IMG/VR virus record: IMGVR_UViG_3300020196_000034
Coordinates: 1 to 62,650 of that record
From: a virus
Reading direction: 5' to 3' (one strand)
Length of the DNA: 62,650 nt
This document shows, piece after piece, positions 46,422 to 57,000 of the stretch. Under the pieces are notes generated by a model. It did not search any database, was not told the origin of the DNA, and saw only the letters and a program-made list of their open reading frames with translations. Every line of letters begins with the position of its first letter. Within the stretch, counting starts at the first letter, position 1. The position numbers were made by a program, and so were the translations under genes.

Positions 46422-48749
46422 TTAATATCCACAATAACTTTTTTGTTTATCGTACCAATAATTAAAGGCATCGTCCCAATCCGCATCTAATCTATCTATT
46501 GAAGGGAAAATAGGTTCAAAGTGATCATCAAAAATAGAGAATAATTGTAGACTCCTATTAGCCTTATTTCTAGGGTCAGGACTAAACCATTCTTCTGTAA
46601 CATCAACATTACATTCTAATTTAGCAACACCCTCAACCCATAAGTATTCCATTAAATTTTTTGATTTTGATGAATCTTTTCTATTTTCATCACACCATAC
46701 CTCAAAATCATTAACTATGTTAACGTCAATCTCTTCTGTTTCTTCTGCACCTGTATTACATTTTGCCTCTACAACTACCATATCAATCCAATTTCTAAGA
46801 ATTATAAAAAATTCATCTAAATTAGTAACTTTACCAAAAATATCTTGTCGTTTCATTATATCAATATATACCTTTGGATTTTTAGTATTGGTTTTATCTG
46901 AAACATTAACTGTAATATATCCCGCATCACCATAAGATTTTAATTCATCTACTCTCTTATAGGCTTCATTCTTTATCGATTCACAATCTTTTGTCGCAAC
47001 AATATCTAATATTTCTTGATATATTTTTTGTACACGTTTCTCAACACAAGGTAAAGCTTGTTGGTTACATTTCATTCTAAGAATTTCTTGAAATGTCATA
47101 GGTTTACCTTCTTCTGTTAAATATCCTGCAACTGTTTTATCAGTTTTTGCCTTTTCTAAAATATCAATAACCAGTGATTCAGTATTTTCTATACCACTTC
47201 TATTGGCAATTTCTTTTAATTTTTCAGGACTCAACTTTTTAACAACTCCTTCATATATTTTCATAAATTTAGGATCTGCAATAATTGTTTTTAATTTTTC
47301 GTCATTATTACATTCCATACAACATTTTTCATTCCCACTTGTATCGGGAGGACATATTTTTTCTATTTGTGTTATTATATAACCGTCAAATTCCTGAAAA
47401 GGTCCTAAAATTTCACTTCTCCATATATCTTCTAAATCTACTACACTAGAAGCAAATGTCAATATCCCCCAACCACATTCCGCAAATCTTTTTATATAAC
47501 TAGTATCTGTTACCGCTTCTCCACCACTACTTTTTTTCCTAAGATATATTGACTCAGGATCTAAATCTGCCGCTGAAATTAAACAATAAGTAGTGGCTAA
47601 AAGTAAAGTCGCCCCAACAGTTATATAAGTACCTATCATTATCTTATTTCTTAATAACTGAAACCTAGCCAATTTTTCAACCGCGCTTAAACCTTCATCT
47701 TTATTACCTGGTGCAGTAAAATCTAATCCTCTATCTTGTAAATATTTTTTATAGGAGTTAAATTGATTTTTAGATTTAAATTCTAAAATATATGTTTTAC
47801 CATTACTTTTATTATGGTAAATAATAACATTCTCCCAATTTAAATCTTTAGTAGATAATTTTTCTAATTTTACCCTAATTTTTTTGTCCCCCCAAAACTT
47901 CAATTTATTTATAAAACTACTTTCCATTATTTTAAATTTAGGGTCATTAGAAAAATTATCTTTCAAAAGGGTTCTAAAATCCTTTCCGTCCCATTCACTC
48001 ATCCCTATTTGTTCTTTAATCCTTCTCCAAATATCATAAAGTTCTTGTTCCTTTGGTGTACTACCATTTTTTAAATCATCTAATCTTTTAAAATTATTTT
48101 CTAATTCATCAATAGATTTAATACCATCATCACTTACAAAACCTAATATTACGTTTCTAAAATCATCAGGTTTATTTAATTTATTCCACATTTCATTTAT
48201 TTTATTTAATTTATCTAAATGAAAATCTGTAATAACTAATTGGTTCATTAAGTAATTTAATTTAGTTAATTCATCTATCTGTGAAGGAGTTAAATTCCTC
48301 AAAACATCTGCAGGCATTTCCATAGTATTACCCATTATATAATTTTTTAAATTAACTCTATTTACTGAAATATTTTGTTCATCAAAATATTTTAAAAAAG
48401 TAGTGGTTAAATTTTCTGCAAAATTATCCATTGTTATTCTTAGACTTTTTGCATTTAATAAATTTTTAAGGTTTTCAAATGAACCACCTGATCTTATATT
48501 CCTTATCGCAGTATCATAATTATCGATTGCATCACCCATTCTTTCAGCACTATTCTCTAAATTTTTTAGAGACGGAGTGTTAAAATTAATGGATCTTCCT
48601 ATATTTCTTGTCGATTTAATTAATTCATCACCAATACCCTCAACTATTAATTTTTTTAAACTTGTACTAACTTCATTGAACGTTTTAAAACCATTCATTC
48701 TCTCCATAAGAAGTTTTATATTATTTATATTCGACTCAAAATTTTTCAT
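46422..48749 (-). CDS. Large putative packaged protein with a membrane segment (775 aa)
   Basis: Residues 1-26 (MKNFESNINNIKLLMERMNG, then FKTFNE) resemble the targeting peptides of neighbouring genes and end in F-x-E; the following VSTSL recurs as VSTS at the same place in the 634-residue Cys-rich protein. The rest of the N-terminal half is helical. About residue 365-390 is a strong hydrophobic helix (IMIGTYITVGATLLLATTYC), followed by a Cys-bearing part (CCMECNNDEK) and an acidic C-terminus. No enzyme motif was found. The start overlaps the end of the 1164-residue gene. Delivery from the head into or across a membrane is a hypothesis. Confidence 0.65.
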   Translation of the reverse strand: MKNFESNINNIKLLMERMNGFKTFNEVSTSLKKLIVEGIGDELIKSTRNIGRSINFNTPSLKNLENSAERMGDAIDNYDTAIRNIRSGGSFENLKNLLNAKSLRITMDNFAENLTTTFLKYFDEQNISVNRVNLKNYIMGNTMEMPADVLRNLTPSQIDELTKLNYLMNQLVITDFHLDKLNKINEMWNKLNKPDDFRNVILGFVSDDGIKSIDELENNFKRLDDLKNGSTPKEQELYDIWRRIKEQIGMSEWDGKDFRTLLKDNFSNDPKFKIMESSFINKLKFWGDKKIRVKLEKLSTKDLNWENVIIYHNKSNGKTYILEFKSKNQFNSYKKYLQDRGLDFTAPGNKDEGLSAVEKLARFQLLRNKIMIGTYITVGATLLLATTYCLISAADLDPESIYLRKKSSGGEAVTDTSYIKRFAECGWGILTFASSVVDLEDIWRSEILGPFQEFDGYIITQIEKICPPDTSGNEKCCMECNNDEKLKTIIADPKFMKIYEGVVKKLSPEKLKEIANRSGIENTESLVIDILEKAKTDKTVAGYLTEEGKPMTFQEILRMKCNQQALPCVEKRVQKIYQEILDIVATKDCESIKNEAYKRVDELKSYGDAGYITVNVSDKTNTKNPKVYIDIMKRQDIFGKVTNLDEFFIILRNWIDMVVVEAKCNTGAEETEEIDVNIVNDFEVWCDENRKDSSKSKNLMEYLWVEGVAKLECNVDVTEEWFSPDPRNKANRSLQLFSIFDDHFEPIFPSIDRLDADWDDAFNYWYDKQKSYCGY

Positions 48750-48751
48750 AA

Positions 48752-51700
48752 CTATAACGTAATTTTATTTTTTATTAAATCATCTAAATTTATTGGTCCA
48801 TTTAAAGATGAACCTAATTTCTCTTCAACAAATTCTAATATTGTTGTACATTCATTTGAGGAATCTTTTAATGATTCAGCTGTCCCACCATTTTCACTAT
48901 TTAAACCTAATAAAGAAGAAAGATCTGCGTCTATTACCCCTAATTTTAAATTAGTTTTAATCGCCTTTTTATCTTTATCCATAAGTCTAACTATTAAACC
49001 ACTAGTTAAATTTATTACACCTGAAGACTCATTCCAAAAACCTTCTATTTTTATTAACCTTAACCCCATACCAAACTCTTTTGTTGCACTATCATAACCG
49101 TCTTTAGTTATTATCATTTTAAAATTAGAAGAACCTATCGTAATATCTTTTTCACATGCATCATTATCATTTAACATATAATACATATTAAATCTATTAT
49201 TTTCATTTAAACCTTGTTCAAAAAGATTCACTAAAAAAAAGTGATTTTCTCTACTAGTTTTATCTTTTCTATATATACCTAAATAACAACCGTCAGGTGA
49301 TGTTCCAGATTGAAATGATAATTGTGTATTTGATCTGTATTTGTTGTAAATCTTACCTATTTGAGTATTTGGACCCAAACATAAATCTCCTTCATTACTT
49401 TGTCTAACAATATAACCTTTATCCTTTAAAAAATTAATTGCTTCAGATTCATTATCACATACTTCGTTAACTAAATTTCCATATAATCTTTCGTCTGAAA
49501 ATAATGATTTCATTCTTTTTATTTCTTCATTTAATTTTTTCATACCCTCATCTATTTTTTTTGGAACTTGATTTCCTTCACCTGTCATTAACATATTTTG
49601 AAATTCGTCTATTTGTTCATCCGTCAATTCAGTATCCCCTGTAACTAATACCGCAGTTTTAACTATTGGTTTAATATTAGGTTTTGTCATAGTTTTTAAA
49701 ACAACTATTTTATCATTAATTAAATTAATACCTTCCTGTTCTGTATAAGTTTTATTTAATATACCTTCTAAAATTGGATTAACTAAATCTATTACCTCTT
49801 TTATATCTTTATGTTTATATCTTTTACCATTTATCTGAAAAGCCACTTCTTTATTTAGTAATAAAGCTGCCGCTTCTAAAGATTTGTTAGGTAATTTTAT
49901 AATTTGTTGGATATTAAGATAAAAATTTACTAATAAATCAGTTTCTTCTTTAAAATTTTTCTTATCTATAAACCCACTCTTAGATAACTGAGAAAATAAA
50001 CTATCTATTTTTTCTTCATTAGAAATGATATTAGTAAAATCTGGACTAAGTTTAGAGTTATCTATCTCACCGTTAGAAGTAAAAACGCCTAATGGATCAA
50101 AACCAGTTTTATCATAAAGAGCTTTTAACGCTTTACCTAATTCTTCACTATAAACATACATACCAGCAAATAAAGATCCTTGTATAATAACTTGTTTAAT
50201 ACCTTTATTGTAAGCATTAACCATTTTACTTAAATTTTTATTTGACTTAGTATATAATTTTTCTAAATTAGCGGGTGTTTCTTTCTTTAACATTTCTGCA
50301 AAAACACCTTTTTGCATTTTATCTAATTTATTATATTCATTTGTAAATTCACCACCTTTACCAAATTTATTAATTATTTCATCACTATTAGCAACCTTAC
50401 CAAAATTCTTAAATTGTTTAGCTTCATCAGGAGATAAAGTTCTTGCAAAATCTCTTAAAATTTGTCTACTTTTAATTGGGTCACCATCTACCATTTTTAA
50501 AGCTTTGGTTAATTCTTCTAATCTACCTGTAAATTTAGAACCATATTTTAATAATTTCCCTGCTTCTGCTAAACCACCAAATGCACCTAACATAGTTAAT
50601 CCTGCATTTAATTTCCATCCTTCTTTACCCTCTATCACATAACCAGCCGCACTTATTGCATCAATTATACCACTAATTAAAATACCATAAGGACCAATTG
50701 CCAAAACTACGATAGAGGCAATGTCTGCAATACAATGCCAATCTTCAGCACAATCTTGTGTCCATTGATCAAATCTATCCCACCCACTTAGAACGTTACC
50801 AGTACTTTTACCACACCATTCTTCTATATTAATAGTAGCTTGATAATTTCCTTCCGCACCTTTTACCGTTACATTAGCATTCCCTTTTGGGTTAACACAA
50901 CAACAAATAGCCCTACCACCAATAAATCCTTTTCTTTTTACACCACCTTCCACTTCTTCAGATTGTGATGGGTACATAAATATCCCACCATTTTTAGAAC
51001 ACGCTTGTTTCCAAGTAAAAGTTTCATTAATTTTAGCACCTCCGCCACCTGATCCTGGTGCCGATACAGGTACAGAATATGTTTTCACATAATAAACTGG
51101 ATCTGAACATGCATTATTTAATTTTTCGGGAGTATTATTTCTAATAATAATATTATGTAACTCAATTTGATCTAACACTATCTTATATGTGTTATAATCT
51201 TCTAAGTATTCTTTGAATTTAGGACCAGCTTTTTGTAATATTTCTTTTTCTACTGAAGGGACATCTTTTTGGAAAGAATTTAACAGTTTCGCCATTTCTG
51301 GATTTTCTTTTTCCATTTTAGATAAAATGTTAAATTCTTTTTCTTTTTTATTATTTGTTTTCGGATAGATATTTTGCATTTCAGTATCAAATCCTAATCT
51401 ACCCATAATTGCTTGAGGATCAATTTGTGTATTATATTCACGTATTGATTGATACATCTTAACCTCTAATTCTTCCATCGATCTCAATATATAAGATGGG
51501 TTAATACATGTTGATGATGATACCTTACCTTCTAATATTTGTTGTATTTTATCAGAATTGACAGTTTTAGGGTTAGTCCACCCAAATGTTTTATTTGAAG
51601 AATCCCAAGATTTTAATGTTTCTAAATAATCTTTATATATACGACTTTGGTTTACGTATTCTGTACCATACTCATTATATCCCTTTTTTTTCTTTTGTTC

Positions 51701-52246
51701 CATCCCAATGACATCCAAAACATAAAATCTACCTAATTTATTAAAGGCAACTTTCATATATTTGTTATCATATGGTGCGTTACTAGTTTTATCTAATGTA
51801 CCAGGTAAACCATTACTTTTTAATGCTTTATTTACATCTTTAATTCTTTGAGGAAAATCAGGATCATTAACCCATAATCTAAATGCGTCAGAATCTTTTT
51901 TACTTTTTATATTTTGTTTAAAAAATTTTTCATTTTCCGCATCAATCCTTTTTTTTGCAATATCTTTATCTTCTACACTGGCAGTAGTTTTCTTACCTTG
52001 ACTAGCTAATAATGCAATTTGTACATCACTATACACATAACTCCATGTACCGTCAGAATTTTTTTTCCAGCACAAACCTTTAGGAACATCTAAATAGTCA
52101 TAATAAGCTGGATGTGTATATAATAATAAATGCTTATTCCACACAGGAGTATATCCTATTTGTTTGACAGTATACTTTGGTGGATCACTTTCATTTAAAA
52201 AAATCCTTTTATACTGATTTTCAGTTATAAAAATTTTTTTTTTCAT
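48752..52246 (-). CDS. Large putative packaged protein with a second, internal targeting peptide (1164 aa)
   Basis: Residues 1-19 (MKKKIFITENQYKRIFLNE) form a targeting-like peptide ending L-N-E. About 492-575 is a Gly/Ala-rich hydrophobic stretch (IASIVVLAIGPYGILISGII, then MLGAFGGLAEAGKLLKYGSK) like the pre-toxin (PT-TG) segments of polymorphic toxins or a membrane-inserting helical hairpin. At residue 902 a Met begins MKKLNEEIKRMKSLFSDERL followed by YGNLVNE, nearly the N-terminus of the next gene upstream (52250-53353). The last 263 residues thus look like a separate gene fused on. A GAGG lies 4 bases before that internal ATG, so internal initiation is also possible. The catalytic role, if any, is unknown. 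Confidence 0.65.
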   Translation of the reverse strand: MKKKIFITENQYKRIFLNESDPPKYTVKQIGYTPVWNKHLLLYTHPAYYDYLDVPKGLCWKKNSDGTWSYVYSDVQIALLASQGKKTTASVEDKDIAKKRIDAENEKFFKQNIKSKKDSDAFRLWVNDPDFPQRIKDVNKALKSNGLPGTLDKTSNAPYDNKYMKVAFNKLGRFYVLDVIGMEQKKKKGYNEYGTEYVNQSRIYKDYLETLKSWDSSNKTFGWTNPKTVNSDKIQQILEGKVSSSTCINPSYILRSMEELEVKMYQSIREYNTQIDPQAIMGRLGFDTEMQNIYPKTNNKKEKEFNILSKMEKENPEMAKLLNSFQKDVPSVEKEILQKAGPKFKEYLEDYNTYKIVLDQIELHNIIIRNNTPEKLNNACSDPVYYVKTYSVPVSAPGSGGGGAKINETFTWKQACSKNGGIFMYPSQSEEVEGGVKRKGFIGGRAICCCVNPKGNANVTVKGAEGNYQATINIEEWCGKSTGNVLSGWDRFDQWTQDCAEDWHCIADIASIVVLAIGPYGILISGIIDAISAAGYVIEGKEGWKLNAGLTMLGAFGGLAEAGKLLKYGSKFTGRLEELTKALKMVDGDPIKSRQILRDFARTLSPDEAKQFKNFGKVANSDEIINKFGKGGEFTNEYNKLDKMQKGVFAEMLKKETPANLEKLYTKSNKNLSKMVNAYNKGIKQVIIQGSLFAGMYVYSEELGKALKALYDKTGFDPLGVFTSNGEIDNSKLSPDFTNIISNEEKIDSLFSQLSKSGFIDKKNFKEETDLLVNFYLNIQQIIKLPNKSLEAAALLLNKEVAFQINGKRYKHKDIKEVIDLVNPILEGILNKTYTEQEGINLINDKIVVLKTMTKPNIKPIVKTAVLVTGDTELTDEQIDEFQNMLMTGEGNQVPKKIDEGMKKLNEEIKRMKSLFSDERLYGNLVNEVCDNESEAINFLKDKGYIVRQSNEGDLCLGPNTQIGKIYNKYRSNTQLSFQSGTSPDGCYLGIYRKDKTSRENHFFLVNLFEQGLNENNRFNMYYMLNDNDACEKDITIGSSNFKMIITKDGYDSATKEFGMGLRLIKIEGFWNESSGVINLTSGLIVRLMDKDKKAIKTNLKLGVIDADLSSLLGLNSENGGTAESLKDSSNECTTILEFVEEKLGSSLNGPINLDDLIKNKITL

Positions 52247-52249
52247 TAT

Positions 52250-53353
52250 TTATTGAACTCTAAATATGGGGTTATTTTCATCACCTTTCATAATAGAAAT
52301 TTTATTTTTATCGACATCTAAATTAAGAGTTTTAAATATTTGTGTTAAAATATTATTTCTAAATATAAGTCTATCACCTTTTTTCTGTATGAATGTCATA
52401 CCTCTTACCCCATTAAATTTATATTGATTTCCAGTTATTTTTTTAATTACCCCTAATTTAGTACCCCTATCATTTTTAACTATATATTTCTCCCCCTCAA
52501 CTCCTTTAGATACTTTACCTTCACCTGTTTTATAATCACCTATTAAAGGATTACCTTCATCATCATTTGTATCTTGTAATTCTCTAACCATTCTTAGAAT
52601 ATCTTCATTCTTCTCAAATCGATTATAAAAATTAGCCATACATCTTTCTACTGATTTATAAGCGTCAGTCTCAAATCCATATTCTTCTAAATCACCAGGA
52701 CCAGCACCTTTTAACCATGCTTTATACATTGCTTTAAGATGTTCTTTACAACTATCTATATTATCATCTATTACGTCTTTATCATTTTTAACATCTTGTT
52801 TAATATCTTTTCTTATACCCTTCCCTTCTTTTTTAGATAAAAAGTTCAATTCTGCATCTTTACTTATAAAAATTTCAACAGGTACACCTTTATCATCTTT
52901 GATAAATCTTTTTACATAGTCTAAATCTCTACCTGGTTTAGGTTTATCAACATAACCAACTTTCATTTTGATTTTTTCAAAAGACATTCGTTTAATATAT
53001 TTTTTTCCGTTTATATCCTTAGTTTCATAAAAATCTAATGAGTCTGCCTCATCACCCTCTATCTCTTTTTTCTTATCATCTGTTAATTCTACAAAACCTT
53101 TAGGTATCATAGTGGTTTTATCATCTTTTTTATCTGTCGTACCACCATCACCCTCTTCATCTTTATCAGATTCACATAATTTTGGGTCACATTGATTAGT
53201 TTGTGGATCATATTTACCATATTTTTCTTTGGTTTCATCATCACATTGACAACCAGGATCATCTTCATTAAGATTTCCATACATTCTTTCTTCAGTAAAT
53301 AAAGATTTAATTCTTCTTATTTCTTCATTTAAATTTAAAATTCTATTTCTCAT
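52250..53353 (-). CDS. Putative packaged protein with targeting peptide (367 aa)
   Basis: The N-terminus MRNRILNLNEEIRRIKSLFT, with YGNLNE ending at residue 30, is the clearest copy of one class of targeting peptide here and matches the internal one in the 1164-residue gene. A short Cys-rich acidic linker follows (CQCDDETKEKYGKYDPQTNQ, C..C..C), then a Lys/Asp-rich domain without membrane segments. The C-terminus (TGNQYKFNGVRGMTFIQKKG) is beta-like. It lies 3 bases upstream of the 1164-residue gene and first in a unit that begins after the tail tube terminator. The family is not recognised. Confidence 0.68.
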   Translation of the reverse strand: MRNRILNLNEEIRRIKSLFTEERMYGNLNEDDPGCQCDDETKEKYGKYDPQTNQCDPKLCESDKDEEGDGGTTDKKDDKTTMIPKGFVELTDDKKKEIEGDEADSLDFYETKDINGKKYIKRMSFEKIKMKVGYVDKPKPGRDLDYVKRFIKDDKGVPVEIFISKDAELNFLSKKEGKGIRKDIKQDVKNDKDVIDDNIDSCKEHLKAMYKAWLKGAGPGDLEEYGFETDAYKSVERCMANFYNRFEKNEDILRMVRELQDTNDDEGNPLIGDYKTGEGKVSKGVEGEKYIVKNDRGTKLGVIKKITGNQYKFNGVRGMTFIQKKGDRLIFRNNILTQIFKTLNLDVDKNKISIMKGDENNPIFRVQ

Positions 53354-53384
53354 ATTTTTTTTATTATATACAATTATTCTAATA

Positions 53385-53393
53385 AATAAATAT
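53385..53393 (-). promoter_or_regulatory. ATATTTATT motif before the 367-aa gene
   Basis: The ATATTTATT variant in sense orientation, 31 bases before the ATG at 53353 and just beyond the tail tube terminator, placed to restart transcription. Confidence 0.4.
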
Positions 53394-53408
53394 TAGATAA
53401 AAATAAAA

Positions 53409-53430
53409 AATCCCACCTAATGATGGGATT
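53409..53430 (-). terminator. Intrinsic terminator after the tail tube gene
   Basis: On the minus strand, the stem AATCCCATC / GGTGGGATT (one U-G pair) with loop ATTA is followed by TTTTTTATTT. The other strand has a C-A mismatch, so it works for tube transcripts and isolates the tube gene from the 367-residue gene. Confidence 0.88.
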
Positions 53431-53454
53431 AATTATAATTCTTTTTAAAATATT

Positions 53455-53943
53455 TTAGAATACGTTAATCGCTCTATCAAAACGAAGCGTTGCCGTAATA
53501 TCTGCCAAATCAGAAGAAGAGTAATCTAATGAACCAAAGTCCACATCATTTAACTGAGTACTTTGTAATATCCATTTTTGAACTACTACACCTGTTGGGT
53601 CCAACATTTCCAATTCTACATCTTTTTTGTAACCTGCAGCATAACCTTGTCTACCTGTTACTGATTCAGAGTGTAAACGAATCCATTCCATTAACGCTTG
53701 TGTAGCGGAAGGTCCGATTGGATCTCTAAATGTCACAGAGATTGATTCCCAGTTAAATCTACCTATTACATATGTAGAAGTATTTAAAAAAGGTATCTCC
53801 ACCTCTGAACTCGTATATTTTGGTCGGCTAGTTGTAGATACCCACCATTCTTGAATCCCCAATTCATCTGGAAATCTCAAAATAAACCTATTCTTTCTTA
53901 GTGGTTCGTAAGGAACAGGCATTCTCATTAATAAATCAGCCAT
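53455..53943 (-). CDS. Tail tube protein, T4 gp19-like
   Basis: This 162-residue protein matches the gp19 tail tube family in length and pattern: PYEPLRKNRFILRFPDELGI at the start, SVTFRDPIGPSATQALMEWI in the middle with the YAAGYKKDVELEMLDPTGV loop, and a C-terminal SDLADITATLRFDRA. It stacks in hexameric rings inside the sheath. It is followed by a strong terminator and preceded by a 70-base leader, consistent with separate high-level expression. Confidence 0.92.
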   Translation of the reverse strand: MADLLMRMPVPYEPLRKNRFILRFPDELGIQEWWVSTTSRPKYTSSEVEIPFLNTSTYVIGRFNWESISVTFRDPIGPSATQALMEWIRLHSESVTGRQGYAAGYKKDVELEMLDPTGVVVQKWILQSTQLNDVDFGSLDYSSSDLADITATLRFDRAINVF

Positions 53944-53987
53944 CTTAATTTTTTTTTAATTTTTTTTATTAGTTGTATTATTTATTA

Positions 53988-53996
53988 TATAAATAT
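53988..53996 (-). promoter_or_regulatory. ATATTTATA motif before the tail tube gene
   Basis: Exact ATATTTATA in sense orientation, 44 bases before the ATG at 53943. Its context AATATTTATATAA is the same as before the 1202-residue tail gene. Confidence 0.4.
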
Positions 53997-54013
53997 TGTA
54001 TTTTTAAAAAAAT

Positions 54014-57000
54014 TTATTTTTTAATAATAATTCTTTTCTTTTTAGGGTTATTTGGGTCAGAGGTATCAAATATATTAAATTGTATATTTGGGTATTTTAT
54101 AATTAATTTTTCTCTAATTAAATTCTCAATTATTTCTAAATTACTTAAATCATCATCACTATAACCAACACTAATACCCTCAAAATTAGGATTATCTATT
54201 ATACCGTCTATTTGTTTTACTACCCTATCAACAAAGTTTTCGAACGCAACCTCTTTTCCTTTTTCAGGTTTACTTTCAGTAGTATCTAAATTAAAATTAT
54301 CTAAAAATTCTTTTGATGAAACTGGATGATAATCTTGTAAACTAAGATATTCTTCTATAGATATACCTTTAAGATTTTTTTCCATTTGTTTTTTATTGCC
54401 ATATGAAAAATTTTTATCTATAATTATTTTAATACCATCTATTAAAGATTTAGGTGAATTCGATCTGGCAGTTATAATAGAAAAATCTTCACCATTAATT
54501 AACGCTTCTTTAAAATCATTAAAACTAGGTGCATAATCTCTTCTATCTAATGCGTAATTAACGTCTTTAATAAAAGAATCATAATTTCTAAAATCTTTAA
54601 ATGCATCATTTATATTATCATTTTTATATCTAAATTCCGAACCTAATTTATGTCTAATAGATCTAAATTGTTCCGTTGATACTGAAACTGGTACCCAATA
54701 TATCCCACCTACCTTGTAATCTAAATGAATTCTTGTTGGCATTTTTAATATATTATCATCCCAATCAAAAGAATAAGTTTTTTTCAATGACTCTGTTAAA
54801 TAACTTTTTTTATAGATAATTGATTCGTTTTTAGTTTCTTCTGTTTCATCATCTGATAAACCACTAGCAATAAATGGTAACAATGCAGGAAATCCACTAG
54901 AAATTAAATTATATGCCTGTCTATATAAACCCTTTTCCATTTTTTTTGCTTGTTCTGGATATATTTTTTTCCATTTTCTTTCTAATTTACCCAGTACTTC
55001 AAAAAAATCTTTAGGTATATTATTAACCCAACTATCTACACTCGATATTTCTTTTTCTAATTTTACCTCATCAGTAATATTTTTATTTAAAAATTTATCT
55101 ATGTATTTTTTAAAAAATTCTTTTATTTTTTCTAAATTATTTAAATCTCTAGGTTTAGGTTCTTCTATATTTATAGAATTTTTGATTCTTTGTAGATCAA
55201 TGTCCACTAATTTTTGTGATTTATCTGTACCCCTTAAATAGTCTACTAAAAATGTGGCAAATCCTTTATTTTTTTCTAATGTACCTAATTCTAATATATT
55301 TTTAATACTGGCAGTAAATTCAGCCTCAATTTCCTGAACATGAGACCAATAACTTAATTCTTTAGATGCGTCCATAACAATTCTTTCTATCTCTCTAATG
55401 TTTAAGTTATTCTCAATAAACTTTAAAAATTTAGCATCATCTAAATTATCAGTTTTTTGTTTTATTTTTTTATATTCATCGTTAAAATTTGACCAGTCAT
55501 CTAAAGAAAGTTTTATAGCTTTAACTTTAACATCATCACCAAATAAATTTGTATTAAATTTAGATGTAACAACTTTTTTGGTAACTTTTTTAATATATTT
55601 TTCAGGAACAATTTTATTATCTTTTGCCCATGTTTTAAAATCTTCTATCCATGTATAGTCTTTACTGGTATCTATATTTTTTTCCGCACCAAATTTTCTA
55701 ACTTCAGATTCCAAATTGTTTATATCGTCTCTTTGCCACACCCAAAAATCAAAATCATCAATTTCTATTTCTTTAGTCGGTGACATTTCTCTTTTACCAG
55801 TTAAATAACCCCAAGCTTCATTACCATCTTTAAAATAACCCGATTTATATGTGTAATTACCATGTATACTAGTTTGATTATTTTGTAAAACATGAGTTAA
55901 TTCATGATAAATTACATGAAATATACTATTTTTTAAATCTTCTAAATTTTTTGGTTTCCTATAATCAGCAATTGCGGTTGGGTTAACTATAACCCATTGC
56001 CCAAAATTACCATTTATATCATTTACATACATTTTTACACCAAATGGAACATCATATCTTTTTAAATATTTACTTCTTAAATTTGGATCTTTTAATATTT
56101 TTTGATTTTTAATCCAATCCATTATAGATGGTATTTGATACCATTCCATGTTTTCAAAAGTCTTATCGAATTCAGATCTGTATAAATCTTCTAATTTATC
56201 ATCTCTTATTTTTATAAAATCTAGCTCTTCTGGTCCTTGTTTGTTTAAAGAAAATTTTACATTTTGTCCATTTATTTGTAATGTCACATAAATTGGTTCT
56301 CCTGTATCTGGATCAAACCCCCAATCTTTATCAAAACCATATTTTTTAAAAGAAGCGTCTATAATGTCATATTCATCTTTTGGGATATCTGATAATTTAA
56401 GTCCCACAATTTGTTGAGGATCATTTTTAGGGATTTCACTTTTAGGTAAATCCTTTTCTTTTTTTGTTGGGTTTTTCAAAATCTGCCAAACTTCTTCCGA
56501 AGTTTTTTTACCTGATCCTAAATCACTTTTTAATTGTTTAAAACCTTCTTCACCATTAATTCTAATATATTCATTTAATTTTTCTGCGAATAATTTGTTA
56601 AAATTACTTTCGATATCATCTATTTTAGTAATCATTTGCCTATTTAATACTTGTAAACTAACAAGATATTCTAAATCATCAGTGTTTATTTTTTTTAAAT
56701 TTTCACCAGATAATTCTTTTCCTTTCACAAAATTAATTAAATCGGTTCCAGAAATATCTTTTGTCTTTATATTTTTTAAAGTTAAATCTTTAATAGTATC
56801 ATCCCAGTTTTTCCTAAATGTAGTAAATTCTGATTTAGTTATTAGTGATTCTATTTCTAATTTTTTAAAAATTAAATTTCCTAAGTCTATAAAATCATTA
56901 AAACTTTTACCAGCACCTTTTAAATTAATTTTTATATCAGGTATATTCTTAAAAATATTTTTACTAGTATCTAAATTTTTGGCAGAATCAATAACATCAT

